Part shown: positions 10,295-20,016 of the stretch, piece after piece
Layout: every line of letters starts with the position of its first letter
Position numbering within the stretch: the first letter of the stretch is position 1
Source of the DNA: Ichthyophis bannanicus
Taxonomy: Eukaryota; Chordata; Amphibia; Gymnophiona; Ichthyophiidae
Assembly (NCBI GenBank): GCA_033557465.1
Contig: CM066048.1
Coordinates: 17,336,305 to 17,400,304 of the forward strand
DNA: 64,000 nucleotides
Direction: 5' to 3'
The notes under the pieces: model-generated
The model's input: the letters and a program-made list of their open reading frames with translations, nothing else
The model's database searches: none
Told to the model about the DNA's origin: nothing
Made by a program: the position numbers and the translations under genes

Positions 10295-11893
10295 CTACAA
10301 CAGTCCACTTTTTACCTTTAGAGATCCTCTGTGTTGGTCCCATGCTTTTTTGAATTCAGTTACTGTCCTCATCTCTACCATCTCCACTGGGAGACTATTC
10401 CATGGATCCACTACTCTTTCTGTAAAGAAATATTTCTGCATATCACTCCTGAATCTATCTCCCTTCACCCTCATCCCATGTCCCCTCGTAGCAGAACTTG
10501 CTTTCAATTGAAAGAGGCTCTCTCCCTGAACATTTATGCCACGGAGGTATTTAAACATCTCAATCATATCACCTCTATCCCGCCTTTCCTCTAAGGTGTA
10601 CATATTAAGATCCTTAAGTCTGTCCTCATATGCTTTATAATGAAGCCCATTAATCATTTTAGTAGCAACCCTCTGCACCGACTCCATCCTGTTCACATCC
10701 TTTTGAAGGTGCGGTCTCCAGAATTGCACACCATACTCCAAATGAGGTCGCACCAAAGACTTATACAGAGGCATTATCACCTCCTTTTTTCTGCTAGTCA
10801 TTCCTCTCCATATGCACCCAAGCATCCTTCTAGCTTTTGCCGTCGCCTTTTCTACCTGTTTAGCTACTTTAAGATCATCAGACACAACCACGCCTAGGTC
10901 CTGCTCTTCTTTAGTGGACAAAAGTACTTCACCTCCTATACTGTATTGCTCCCTTGGATTGCTGCAGCCCAAATGCATGACCTTACATTTTTTAACATTA
11001 AATCCCAGCTGCCAAATTCTAGACCATTCTTCAAGCTTAGCTAGATCCCTCCTCATGTTATCTACACCTTCCTGGGTGTCTACTCTATTGCAGATTTTGG
11101 TATCATCTGCAAAGAGGCAAACCATACCAGACAGCCCTTCCGCTATATCACTAACAAAGATGTTAAAAAGAATCTGACCAAGGACAGATCCCTGGGGCAC
11201 ACCACTGGTAACATCCTTCTCCTCAGAGTGAGCTCCTTTTACTTGTACTCTTTGTCGCCTCCCACCCAACCAATTTCTAACCCAAGCAGTAACTTTAGGG
11301 TCCATCCCTAGGGTGCTCAGTTTGTTTATAAGTCGCCTGTGAGGAACAGTGTCAAAGGCTTTACTGAAATCTAAATACACCACATCTAGAGCTCTCCCTC
11401 GGTCCAACTCCCTGGTCACCCAGTCAAAGAAATCAATCAGATTTGTCTGACAAGACCTGCCTCTGGTGAATCCATGCTGCCTCGGATCCTGTAATCCGCT
11501 GGACTCCAGAAACATCACTATTTTCTCTTTCAGCAGCGTTTCCAATAGTTTACTCACCACCGAAGTTAAACTAACCGGCCTGTAGTTTTCAACCACATCC
11601 TTACTTCCGCTTTTGTGTAAAGGCACCACATGAGCCTCTCTCCAGTCCTTTGGCACCACTCCCGACTCCAACGAGGTATTGAAAAGGTCAGTCAGTGGAG
11701 TTGCTAGAACGTCCCCAAGTTCCCTCAGTATTCTAGGGTGTATTCCATCCGGTCCCATCGCTTTGTCTACTTTAAGTTGAGCTAGTTTCTCACGAACCAA
11801 GTCTTCTGAAAATTGTTCAAGATGTTCCTCGCTTCTGTTCCTATTTGTGGGTGTTTTCTGAGGTCCTGCTCCTGGTTCTTCATCTGTGAACAC
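10295..11893 (-). CDS. CR1-B reverse transcriptase ORF (532 aa, open)
   Basis: This is the non-LTR reverse transcriptase of the CR1 clade, which copies element RNA at a nicked chromosomal target. Visible motifs are MGPDGIHPRILRELGD (residues 46-61), NYRPVSLTSVVSKLLE (103-118), QHGFTRGRSCQTNLIDFFDW (139-158), VVYLDFSKAFDTVPHRRL (171-188; catalytic Asp175), SGVPQGSVLG (230-239) and CLFADDTKI (259-267; FADD 261-264). The thumb motif LGVVVSDDLKVAKQVEKATA and the C-terminal motif VVDPWNSLPVEMV also survive. The ORF is open but not the full protein: the first Met is internal, and a one-base-scale frameshift just upstream (about 11893-11940) separates it from the endonuclease half. It is not an active element. 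Confidence 0.85.
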   Translation of the reverse strand: MFTDEEPGAGPQKTPTNRNRSEEHLEQFSEDLVREKLAQLKVDKAMGPDGIHPRILRELGDVLATPLTDLFNTSLESGVVPKDWREAHVVPLHKSGSKDVVENYRPVSLTSVVSKLLETLLKEKIVMFLESSGLQDPRQHGFTRGRSCQTNLIDFFDWVTRELDRGRALDVVYLDFSKAFDTVPHRRLINKLSTLGMDPKVTAWVRNWLGGRRQRVQVKGAHSEEKDVTSGVPQGSVLGQILFNIFVSDIAEGLSGMVCLFADDTKICNRVDTQEGVDNMRRDLAKLEEWSRIWQLGFNVKKCKVMHLGCSNPREQYSIGGEVLLSTKEEQDLGVVVSDDLKVAKQVEKATAKARRMLGCIWRGMTSRKKEVIMPLYKSLVRPHLEYGVQFWRPHLQKDVNRMESVQRVATKMINGLHYKAYEDRLKDLNMYTLEERRDRGDMIEMFKYLRGINVQGESLFQLKASSATRGHGMRVKGDRFRSDMQKYFFTERVVDPWNSLPVEMVEMRTVTEFKKAWDQHRGSLKVKSGLL

Positions 11894-11941
11894 AGAACAA
11901 AAATAATTTGTTAAGCAATTCCGCTTTATCCTTATCAGCTT

Positions 11942-12656
11942 CTACATATTCCCCCCTGCACCCTTGAGCCTCACAATACCACTTTTGCCCTTCCTCTTCT
12001 CACTAATATATCTGAAAAATGTCTTATCCCCCCATTTTATTGCATTGGCTATTTCCTCCTCCTTTTGAATCTTTGCCTTCTTGACTACTTTGCTAGCTTC
12101 TCTAAGTTTTTCCAAATACAGATGCCTGTCTTCCTCTCTCTGTGATCTCTTGTATTTCATGAAGGCCTCCCTCTTTTTCTTCACTTTTTCAGCTACTTCC
12201 TTCGAAAACCATAGCGATCTCCTGTTCCTTTTGCCTTTATTTACCATTTTAACAAAAAGATTGGTTGCCTTTAAAATACCCCCTTTCAGTTTTGCCCACT
12301 GTTTTTCTACATCCCCCAGCTGTTCCCATCCCACTAACGACTCCCTGAGGTATTGGCCCATCTTCGCAAAGTTAGTCTTCCTAAAGTCTAAGATCCTCAC
12401 CTTGGAATGGATTCTGACAGCCCTAGTCCTAATACTGAACCACACCATCTGGTGATCACTGGATGCAAAATGATCTCCCACTACAACATCAGAAACACTT
12501 TCACCATTGGTAAGCACCAAGTCCAGTATGGCCCCTTCACGTGTGGGGTCTGTTACCAATTGCCTGAATAGTTCTCCCTGTAGAGAATCCAGGATCTCCT
12601 TACTTCTAGATGATACTGCAGCAGGAATGTGCCAATCAACATCTGGCATATTGAAA
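11942..12656 (-). pseudogene. CR1-B endonuclease, C-terminal part
   Basis: The end of the apurinic/apyrimidinic-type endonuclease and the linker to RT. It shows FNMPDVDWHIPAAV, GAILDLVLTNGESVSDVVVG, DHFASSDHQMVWFSIRTR (the SDH catalytic box), then the basic linker KKKREAFMKYKRSQ and WGDKTFFRYISEKRKGKSG. It lacks its N-terminal half because the element is 5'-truncated. The open frame continues beyond 12656 into CR1-A RT codons as far as 12946, giving an accidental 334-residue chimera. Confidence 0.85.
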
Positions 12657-12661
12657 AATAG

Positions 12662-12990
12662 TACACTGCCTCCTATGCCATGACATTTTAGTTTTGCCAA
12701 AAGTCTCTGATGAGGGACCTTGTCAAAGGCTTTCTGAAAGTCCAGATACACTATATCAACAGACTCACCTTTGTCTACCTGTTTATTCACACCTTCAAAA
12801 AAACATAACAGATTAGTAAAACAAGATCTTCGTTCTCTAAAGCCATGTTGGCTGTCTCCCATTAAGCAATGACTATCTACATGTTCAGTAATTTTGTTAT
12901 TTATGATGGTTTCTACCATTTTTCCTGGTACTGATGTCAGGCTCACTGTCTGTAGTTTCTCCTGGAACCCTTTTTAAAAATTGGCATTAC
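12662..12990 (-). pseudogene. CR1-A reverse transcriptase, middle block
   Basis: The minus strand encodes VSLTSVPGKMVETIINNKI, QHGFRERRSCFTNLLCFF and VDIVYLDFQKAFDKVPHQRL (first catalytic Asp of the palm), ending at a Gly-Ile-Gly-Gly block where CR1-B is inserted. It is continuous with 20182-20471 upstream and 10227-9453 downstream once the insertions are removed. A frame change lies near the L1 target duplication. Confidence 0.85.
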
Positions 12991-13173
12991 GGGAGGGAGA
13001 GAGAGAAACCAAGATGGCCGCTGAGTTGCTTTCCGTGACAAATGCCTAAGCGTAAAGGGACGTGGAGGGTTTTCCCCTTGGAGCCCCAGCCTTCGTTTAT
13101 CGGTCCTATGGATCATTTCGTTATGTTTACCCAGGCGCAGAAGCAGTAGATTCATGCTGGTTTGGCAGCGACG

Positions 13174-14302
13174 ATGGAGGAGAGTTCTTTGCTGCCCTTG
13201 GAGTCTGAGATCTCATTGTCTCCTGTTGAGAAAATGCCGCCGCAGTGCCCTGCTGCTTTGAGCCTGACCCCTGCAGTTTCGGCGCTCACTCTGCGGACAA
13301 GAGGGGAGACGCCGGTAGAGGGGAGATTGCTGGGGTTTCGACTCGGTTGTCCCCTGGGGTTTCCAGGGAGGATTCTGGTGCACTGCGTCGGGCAGAAGCT
13401 CTGACTATACGCTTGGATGGTGAAGGTACTCCCCCTCAGTCTTCTATTTTGTTGACCTCTATGCCTGCATCTCTTTCTCTTACTAGACCTAAAGTCTTCA
13501 CATTGGAAGTAATTTGGGAGGCAATTGTTTCTCTCTCGGATGCAGTGCACAGTCAGACCATGGCTCCTTTCCTCTAGGATTCAAGAAAATTCGGCCAGAA
13601 TCGATACTGTAGTGACTAACTCTGAACATGCTAAGTTGAAACTAGAAGATCATAGAAGCCAATTGGTAACTTTGTCAGAAACTACTACATCTTTGCTTAA
13701 GGATAATATGGTTCTTTGGTATAAATTGGAGGTTTTGAAAAATGCAGCTAGGGCTGCGAATTTGAGGGTTTTGAACTTTCCCCAAGATGAGAGGTGTTAC
13801 GGCCCTAGGTATGTTTAAAAGATACTTGCAAGAAGTATTGAAAGTGCCTTCAGATTTAATTCCACCTTTGACTAAGGTTTACTATCTTCCACAAGGAAAG
13901 AAAGAACCAGTGGCTCCAGGAGAAGATTTTAATATAGAAGTTTTAAATTTGTCGGACTTTCTTGAGGACTTTGGTGGTGGGACATGTGTGTCATTTATCT
14001 TATTGGTCTCATGTGCATTGGCTACCGATAAAGAAAGATTGCTGAAAATGTTCTTTAAAAAAAGATCGGAGACTTTTTGTGGTCTATTTCTATGTTTCCT
14101 GATATTGCTAAAGAGACGCAGAAGAGGAGGAGACAATTTCTTTTACATAAGCCCGGGGTTTTACGGATTGGGATTTCTTTTTCTTAGATTTCCTTGTAAA
14201 TGCTTGGTGTTATATAAATCCTTGCGATATGTTTTCTTCCAACCCACTGATCTTGCTACTTTTATTAATCCCAAGTTATTGATGGATAATGTGTCAGAAT
14301 GA
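13174..14302 (+). pseudogene. L1-type ORF1 protein, broken
   Basis: Read in four successive frames. The N-terminal part has a Pro/Leu-rich segment and a conserved IRLDGEGTPPQSSILLTSMP region. A coiled-coil-like stretch lies at about 13570-13740 (heptad-rich, with KLKLEDHRSQLVTLSETT). Next comes AARAANLRVLNFPQ, an RRM-type start seen in L1 ORF1 proteins. It continues with YLQEVLKVPSDLIPPLTKVY, ALATDKERLLKMFFKKRSET and LRFPCKCLVLYKS. ORF1p forms trimers and binds L1 RNA; that role is family knowledge. Several frameshifts inactivate it. Confidence 0.7.
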
Positions 14303-14411
14303 TATAGTAAATATCTCTCTTATTATTTAGCCTGTGTTCCTCAGTGGTCACCCTGTATTTTTAGCTAATTATTGAATTGGTGTATTCTTTTACTCTTTAA
14401 GGCGTCCAAGG

Positions 14412-14572
14412 ATCTCCAGGAACAAGCAGGAATAAGTCCTCACATATGGGTACGTCGGAACCGACGGAGCCTGCGCGGGAAAGCTCCCCAGCTTCCCAGA
14501 AAGGAAGCTTTTGGGGCCTCCCACTGCACATGCGCGCTGCCTTCCCGCCTTCCTGACCAGCTCTCCTCAGTT
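14412..14572 (+). repeat. DIRS-3 left inverted terminal repeat
   Basis: It begins ATCTCCAGGAACAAGCAGG and runs to the CTCTCCTCAGTT boundary. From AGTCCTCACATATGGGTACG onward, about 137 bp are identical in sequence to the reverse complement of the right repeat at 19831-19967. The first about 24 bp differ from the right end, so the two termini are distinguishable. Confidence 0.92.
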
Positions 14573-14789
14573 TCTCTTTTTCCGCGGAGCCAGCAGGTCG
14601 TGTTCCTGTCACCGCTGAAGAAATTCTTGTTTTAGTTTGTTGTTTCTTTAGACCGCGTACCTGCCTTCCCCATACCGAAACCGGTACCGCCGGTCTCTCT
14701 CTTTCTTTCTTTCAAAAAAAAAAAAAAATCTTTATTTTTGCACAACTTGGTGACTTCGGTTAGGCCTCAGGCCTACACAAATTCTCCTC

Positions 14790-16610
14790 ATGGAGAAACC
14801 AGCCCCTGGTTTCAAGAAGTGTACCAAGTGTAGTGCTGTTATTTCTGTCACAGACACCCATGACTGGTGTCTTAAATGTTTGGGACCTGACCACTCCATT
14901 CCGGACTGCCCATCCTACTCCCAGATGTCTAAACGTGGTTTGCAGAACCGGGCCAACAAATTCCATGTGCTGTTTGCTTCAGATAATCCAGCATCACAGT
15001 CATCCAGGTCTTCCTCTCCGGATGGATCTCAGGTAACCAAACCTTCTTCGGGCAGGTCCTCAAAGAGCAAATCTCCTTCAAAGCATCGAGAGGCTCTCAC
15101 TTTTGAATCTGAGGATCCTGCCCCAGCAAAACAACCCCGGCGGGAAGCTCTGGCTTCGAAAGCTCCATCTATGGGGTTACAGGTTGACATCGATGGCACG
15201 GCCTCAACTGATCACCTGTTAGACTGCTCTGGGGTACCGGCCCATACCGGTACCGACATCCAGGCAGCAGTGGCGTCTATGAGCAATACTGTTCAGACCA
15301 TGCAGCAGGCCATGCTGGCTTTCATTAAAGCTGCAACGCCCTCGGTACCGCATCCAGCGGTTCCGGGTCCGGTTCTGGTATCGTTTCCCATATCGGAACC
15401 GAGACCATCGTCTTCCAAACGCAGATCGGTTCCGCATGCCGGATCCGGGTTTTCACCCGATACCGATCCCATACCCGGTACGCCCGATGTCGATACCGAA
15501 CGGTATGCGTATCGTGCGTTGGAAGCAAATAGAGGATACTCTGATTCTTCTGAGGATTTTGACTCCTCTGAGGACTCTGATGAGCTGTCTCTAGTTCTTC
15601 CTGAAGACCCTTCTTCCCCAAAGAGGAGAATGTCTCCACCAGAGGATTTGTCCTTTCAAGACTTCATTATAGAACTAGCTAAAGGACTTTCTATTACCAC
15701 ATCCTCTGAAAAAGAACCTAGATCAAAGAAACTGGATATTTTAGGATACCCTAAGGTTCCTAAAGAGGCAGTCACCCTGCCTATCCATGAAATCCTTCAA
15801 GAACACTTGATGGACTTATGGGAGGCTCCTCTAACGTTGTCTCCTTATTCTCGTAGGTTGGACACCATGTACCGGGTCCCTCCTCCTCCTGGTTTTCAAA
15901 AGACTCAGCTGCCTCACCATTCCATTGTGGTGAAGTCTGCGCTGAAAAAGATTAAGAGTACCAAAAGGCACTCTTCTACCCCTCCAGGGTGAGAATGTAA
16001 GACCCTAGACTCTTTTGGTAGGAAAGTCCTCCAGGCTAGTATGCTTATAGCCAGGATTAATTCATACAGTCTGTATATGGGCATGTTTCTCAGGGAACTT
16101 GCCCTAAAGGTACGGCATTTTGCCCCCTTTATCCCTGAGGATAAAAAGGAGTTCATTTCTATAGTGAAACAGCTTCTAGATGTTTCTAAGTTCTCCAACA
16201 GAGCAGCCTTTGATTCCTTTGAAGGTGCCGGTAGAGCTTCGGGCATTGCCATTGCAGCCCGACGACTTGCTTGGCTCCAGGCCTCTGACCTAGAACCCTG
16301 GGTCCTGGATGGCTTACGGAATCTGCCCTGTACAGGTGAGAACTTATTTGGTAAAGACTGGCAAATTAAAGCCACTCAAATGGACGCAGAAAATGCTACC
16401 TTAGATAGACTTTCTAAGTCTACCTCTACTCCTGCCAAGAAAAAGTCTTTCAAGAGGCCTTACTACAAGAAGGCCAGATTTTCCACAAATACTGGCCAAC
16501 AATCTTCTCAGCCTCGCTTTGCTGCTAAACGTCAGCAGCCTAAACAGGCAAGGTCAAAGCCTGCAGTGTCTGCCACTCCTCAGCAGGCTCAACCCCCTCA
16601 GGGGTTTTGA
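14790..16610 (+). pseudogene. DIRS-3 gag-like ORF with one internal stop
   Basis: A 606-residue frame interrupted by a single TGA at 15990-15992, where DIRS-5, -7 and -8 have an Arg codon; CGA to TGA by CpG decay is the simple explanation. Residues 10-42 hold a Cys/His block: CTKC, then HDWCLKCLGPDH, then a further Cys. A Ser/Pro-rich, charged middle follows. The conserved C-terminal domain has LSFQDFIIELAKGLS, a LYMGMF motif, AARRLAWLQASDLEPW and GENLFGKDWQIKA. The last 60 residues are Lys/Gln-rich and basic, suiting nucleic-acid binding. The 3' end overlaps the RT frame by about 90 bp. Nothing identifies its function beyond its position as the DIRS gag equivalent. Confidence 0.85.
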
Positions 16611-18520
16611 CTTGCCCCTAGAGAACTTAACCTTTCTGGCTCTAGAACAACCAGAGCCCCTCACCATTCCCGGAAGGTTAGCTCACTTTGCTCCCAGATG
16701 GGGGCAAATTACATCAGAGCAATGGACCCTCTCTATCATCAGAGAGGGCTACAAACTTCATTTTTCCAACCTTCCTCCATATACCATGGTGAGGCACTTC
16801 AATTCTCTCCTGGGCCTGTTAGGTCAGGAAGTCTCTTCTCTCCTTGCCCAAGGGGCAATAGAAGAGGTTCCTCTTCTTCAACAAGGGACAGGATTCTACT
16901 CCCCTTATTTTCTCATACCAAAGAAGACAGGGGGATTCAGACCTATCCTAGATCTGAGAGAATTGAACAAATTTCTGTACAAGGAGAAATTCAAAATGCT
17001 TTCTCTAGGCATTCTCCTTCCATACCTTCAGAGTCAGGATTGGCTTTGTTCTCTAGATCTCAAGGATGCGTACACACATATACTCATCCACCCATCCCAC
17101 AGAAAATATCTAAGATTTCTGTTTCAGGGAAAACATTTCCAGTACAGAGTACTTCCCTTCGGTCTAGCCTCTGCTCCAAGAGTGTTCACCAAATGCATGG
17201 CAGTTGTTGCCGCATTTCTAAGAGGTCTGGGAATTTTTGTATTCCCATATCTGGACGACTGGCTCATCCGAGCTCCATCTCAGTCAGAGGCCCAGATTTC
17301 CCTGGACCGCACAAGGCACATTCTGCAGTATCTGGGACTGGTGGTAAACCTTCCCAAGTCTCAACTTATCCCTACTCAGTCTCTGGAGTTCATAGGGGCC
17401 CAGTTGGACACCACCACTGCAAGGGCCTACCTACCTCAAGTCCGGGGCCAACGTCTGGTGTGCTTGGCCTCCCAAGCTCAGTCCAGCAGTCACTTGACAG
17501 CCAGAGAAATGCTGCGACTTCTGGGCCACATGGCCTCCACGGTTCACGTGGTGCCCTACGCTCGTCTTCATATGAGAGCAGCTCAATGGACCTTGGCCAC
17601 CCAGTGGACTCAAGCATCAGGAGCGCTCTCCGACCAAATCCTCACCTCAAAGCATCTGTTTTGGTCCCTCCAATGGTGGATGTCCACCAAGAATCTGTTG
17701 TTGGGGACCCCCTTCCAACCTTTGTTGCCCCAAGCAACCCTCACAACAGATGCCTCCCAAACAGGGTGGGGAGCTCATCTACAATCCCTCTCCACTCAGG
17801 GTACTTGGTCTCCACAGGAGACCACCCTTCACATCAACCTCCTGGAACTGCGAGCAATCTTCTTTGCCCTCAAAGTCTTCCATACCCTCCTTGTCAACCT
17901 GACCGTCCTAGTTCAGACAATCAGGTGGCCATGTTCTACGTAAACAAACAAGGAGGGACAGGCTCTCTGTCGCTTTGCAACGAAGCTCTCAGATTATGGG
18001 CCTTCGCCAGAGAGCATCAAATTCATCTTCTGGCAGTATATCTTCCAGGGGTTCAAAACTCTCGGGCAGACAGACTCAGTCGAGTTCTGCTTCCACACGA
18101 ATGGTCCCTACATATGGACCAGATAGGCAGAATCTTTCAGGAATGGGGAACCCCGGACATAGACCTCTTTGCAAGTCCGTGGAATGCCAAACTTCCCCGG
18201 TTCTGTTCCAGGACTCCGTGTCAGGGAGCTCAGGCCAACGACGCCTTTCTCCTGCATTGGGTCAGGAATTCCTATATGCCTTTCCACCCATTCCTTTGAT
18301 TCCCAAGACTCTGTTCAAACTCCAGAGGGATCACGGATCGATGATCCTCATAGCTCCACGCTGGCCACGCCAAGTGTGGTTCCCTCTACTTTTGCATCTC
18401 TCCCAGGGACCCTCCCTGGACCTGGGAGCTGCGCCAGACCTTCTGTCTCAGGAGGAGGGGACTTTGTGGCACCCAAACCCCAAGTCCCTACACCTCAGAG
18501 CTTGGTTACTGAAGGCCTAA
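16519..18520 (+). pseudogene. DIRS-3 reverse transcriptase-RNase H with two frameshifts
   Basis: The RT copies element RNA. It lies in the +1 frame relative to gag. Visible motifs are GFYSPYFLIPKKTGG, FRPILDLRELNKFL, DWLCSLDLKDAYTH (first Asp), YQYRVLPFGLASAPRVFTKC (one substitution apart) and FPYLDDWLI (YLDD intact). RNase H has TTDASQTGWGAH, then INLLELRAI. A 4-base deletion near 17917-17921 relative to DIRS-6 shifts the frame, which continues with DNQVAMFYVNKQGGTGS and SRADRLSRVL. A methyltransferase-like stretch follows (DIDLFASPWNAKLPRF). A one-base loss near 18260 shifts it again before YAFPPIPLI and LIAPRWPRQVW. RT itself is open to 17943. Confidence 0.88.
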
Positions 18521-19557
18521 GCCTTCATGACTTCAATCTTTCTCAACCAGTGAAAGATATCCTTCATGCCTCTAGGAAACCCTCCACGAGGCGTTCCTAT
18601 GCTTTCAAATGGAAACGCTTTTCCATTTGGTGTGCTCAACAGGGTCTTGGCCCTCTAGCACTTCCTTTGAATTCTCTACTAGACTATCTCCTGCATCTTT
18701 CCAATGCAGGCCTTAAGACTAATTCAGTAAGAGTCCATTTGAGTGCTATTGCAGCATCCTTAAAACCTATAAATGGACAACCTGTCTCCTCTCATCCTCT
18801 TATTGCAAGGTTCATGAGAGGCCTGATTCTAACTAAGCCTCCCATCCGGCCTCCTCCGGTAGCATGGGATTTGAACCTAGTTCTAGGTCAGCTTATGAAG
18901 CCACCTTTTGAACCGTTGGTTTCTACCTCCTTGAAATTTCTTTCCTGGAAGGTCCTTTTCCTTATTGCAGTCACTTCGGCTCGCCGCATCAGTGAACTAC
19001 AGGCCTTAGTGGCTCATCCACCTTATACTAGGTTCCATCATGATAAGGTGGTCCTTAGGACGAATCCCCACTTTATGCCCAAAGTGGTCTCGCCTTTTCA
19101 TCTTAATCAAGAGGTATATCTACCTGTCTTTTTCCCGGCTCCTCATGCATCCAGTGCAGAGAGGAACCTTCATACTCTGGATTGTAAAAGAGCTCTTGCC
19201 TTTTACCTCAACAGGACTCTGCCACATCGAAAGTCTTCCCAGCTTTTTGTGGCTTTTGATCCTTCTCATTTGGGACTTCCAGTCTCCAAACGTACACTTT
19301 CCAATTGGATTGCTCAGTGTATTTCCTTTGCTTACCAAAGTAAAAACATTTCTCTGGAAGGCCATGTCACAGCTCACAATGTGAGAGCCATGGCCACTTC
19401 TATGGCTCATCTTCACTCTGTATCCATAGATCAGATCTGTCGAGCCGCCACCTGGGCCTCGGTTCATACCTTCACAGCCCATTACTGTTTGGACAAGGAC
19501 TCCCGCCGGGATGCCTTGTTTGGTCAGGCTGTCCTCAAACACCTGTTCCATACTTGA
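18485..19557 (+). CDS. DIRS-3 tyrosine recombinase (open, catalytic set complete)
   Basis: This is the recombinase that would integrate the circular DIRS DNA. The open frame extends from 18169, but homology to other copies begins near 18485 and overlaps the end of the RT-RNase H frame; the true start is uncertain. The N-terminal DNA-binding part reads RRSYAFKWKRFSIWC and LLHLSNAGLKTNSVRVHLSA. The catalytic part reads TSARRISELQAL (box I Arg, CGC at 18985-18987), VTAHNVRAMATS (His at 19375-19377 and Arg at 19384-19386), then ASVHTFTAHYCLD with the His and the Tyr nucleophile. It ends KHLFHT-stop. It is the only recombinase in the window without a visible catalytic lesion. Confidence 0.88.
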
Positions 19558-19649
19558 ACAACTCCTGCCCACCTTCCCAGGATGGATGCCTGAGATCCAT
19601 ACGAAGATGGCGAACCCTTGGAAGGGGATCTCCCAGGCATCTTAGCTAG

Positions 19650-19756
19650 GGAGTCCCCATATGTGAGGACTTATTCCTGCTTGTTCCTGGAGATAGCACA
19701 GTTACTTACCTGTAACAGGTGATCTCTGGGAACAGCAGGAATTAGTCCTCACAACC
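19650..19756 (+). repeat. DIRS-3 internal complementary region
   Basis: Two adjoining blocks. 19650-19695 is the reverse complement of the left terminus. 19696-19756 is the reverse complement of the right terminus (19957-20016). The junction lies between GTTCCTGGAGATA and GCACAGTTACTTACC. In DIRS elements this region is thought to template circle formation by bringing both ends together; the pairing itself is visible here. Confidence 0.92.
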
Positions 19757-19830
19757 CACCCACCTCCCCTAGGAGTTGCATCTTCTATCTATCTTCCTTT
19801 CCTCTCTCTATTGTCTCAGCTATAAACTCG

Positions 19831-20016
19831 AACTGAGGAGAGCTGGTCAGGAAGGCGGGAAGGCAGCGCGCATGTGCAGTGGGAGGCCCCAAAAGCTTCC
19901 TTTCTGGGAAGCTGGGGAGCTTTCCCGCGCAGGCTCCGTCGGTTCCGACGTACCCATATGTGAGGACTAATTCCTGCTGTTCCCAGAGATCACCTGTTAC
20001 AGGTAAGTAACTGTGC
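19831..20016 (+). repeat. DIRS-3 right inverted terminal repeat
   Basis: The reverse complement of the left terminal repeat, extended outward by the palindrome-bearing end CACCTGTTACAGGTAAGTAA and then CTGTGC. The spacer 19757-19830 between the complementary region and this repeat is pyrimidine-rich with no ORF. Confidence 0.92.

Larger units (their letters stand above)
10228..12656 (-). mobile_element. CR1-B copy 1: 5'-truncated CR1 inserted in CR1-A
   Basis: A second CR1 family inserted into CR1-A's RT gene, flanked by a short target duplication AATAG (10223-10227 and 12657-12661). Removing it rejoins the CR1-A codons that link a Gly-Ile-Gly-Gly block to WIRNG. It is truncated in the endonuclease domain at its FNMPDVDW motif. 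The 3' end reads CATAGAAACATGATGACAG on the plus strand. Its RT is almost intact, so it is one of the younger LINE copies here. Confidence 0.9.
14412..20016 (+). mobile_element. DIRS-3: complete DIRS retrotransposon
   Basis: A complete 5.6-kb DIRS. In order it has a left terminal repeat (14412-14572), gag (14790-16610), RT/RNase H (16519-18520), an overlapping tyrosine recombinase (18485-19557), an internal complementary region (19650-19756) and a right inverted terminal repeat (19831-20016). There is no target-site duplication, as expected for recombinase-mediated integration of a circle. It sits inside the L1-like element. Known lesions are one in-frame stop in gag and two small frameshifts in RNase H and its downstream domain; the recombinase is open. 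This is the reference copy for the window. Confidence 0.93.

Noticed and set aside
14397..14612. Minus-strand ORF over the DIRS-3 left repeat, repeated on the plus strand at 19776-19970
   Set aside because: Both are translations of the same inverted terminal repeat; no independent coding signal.
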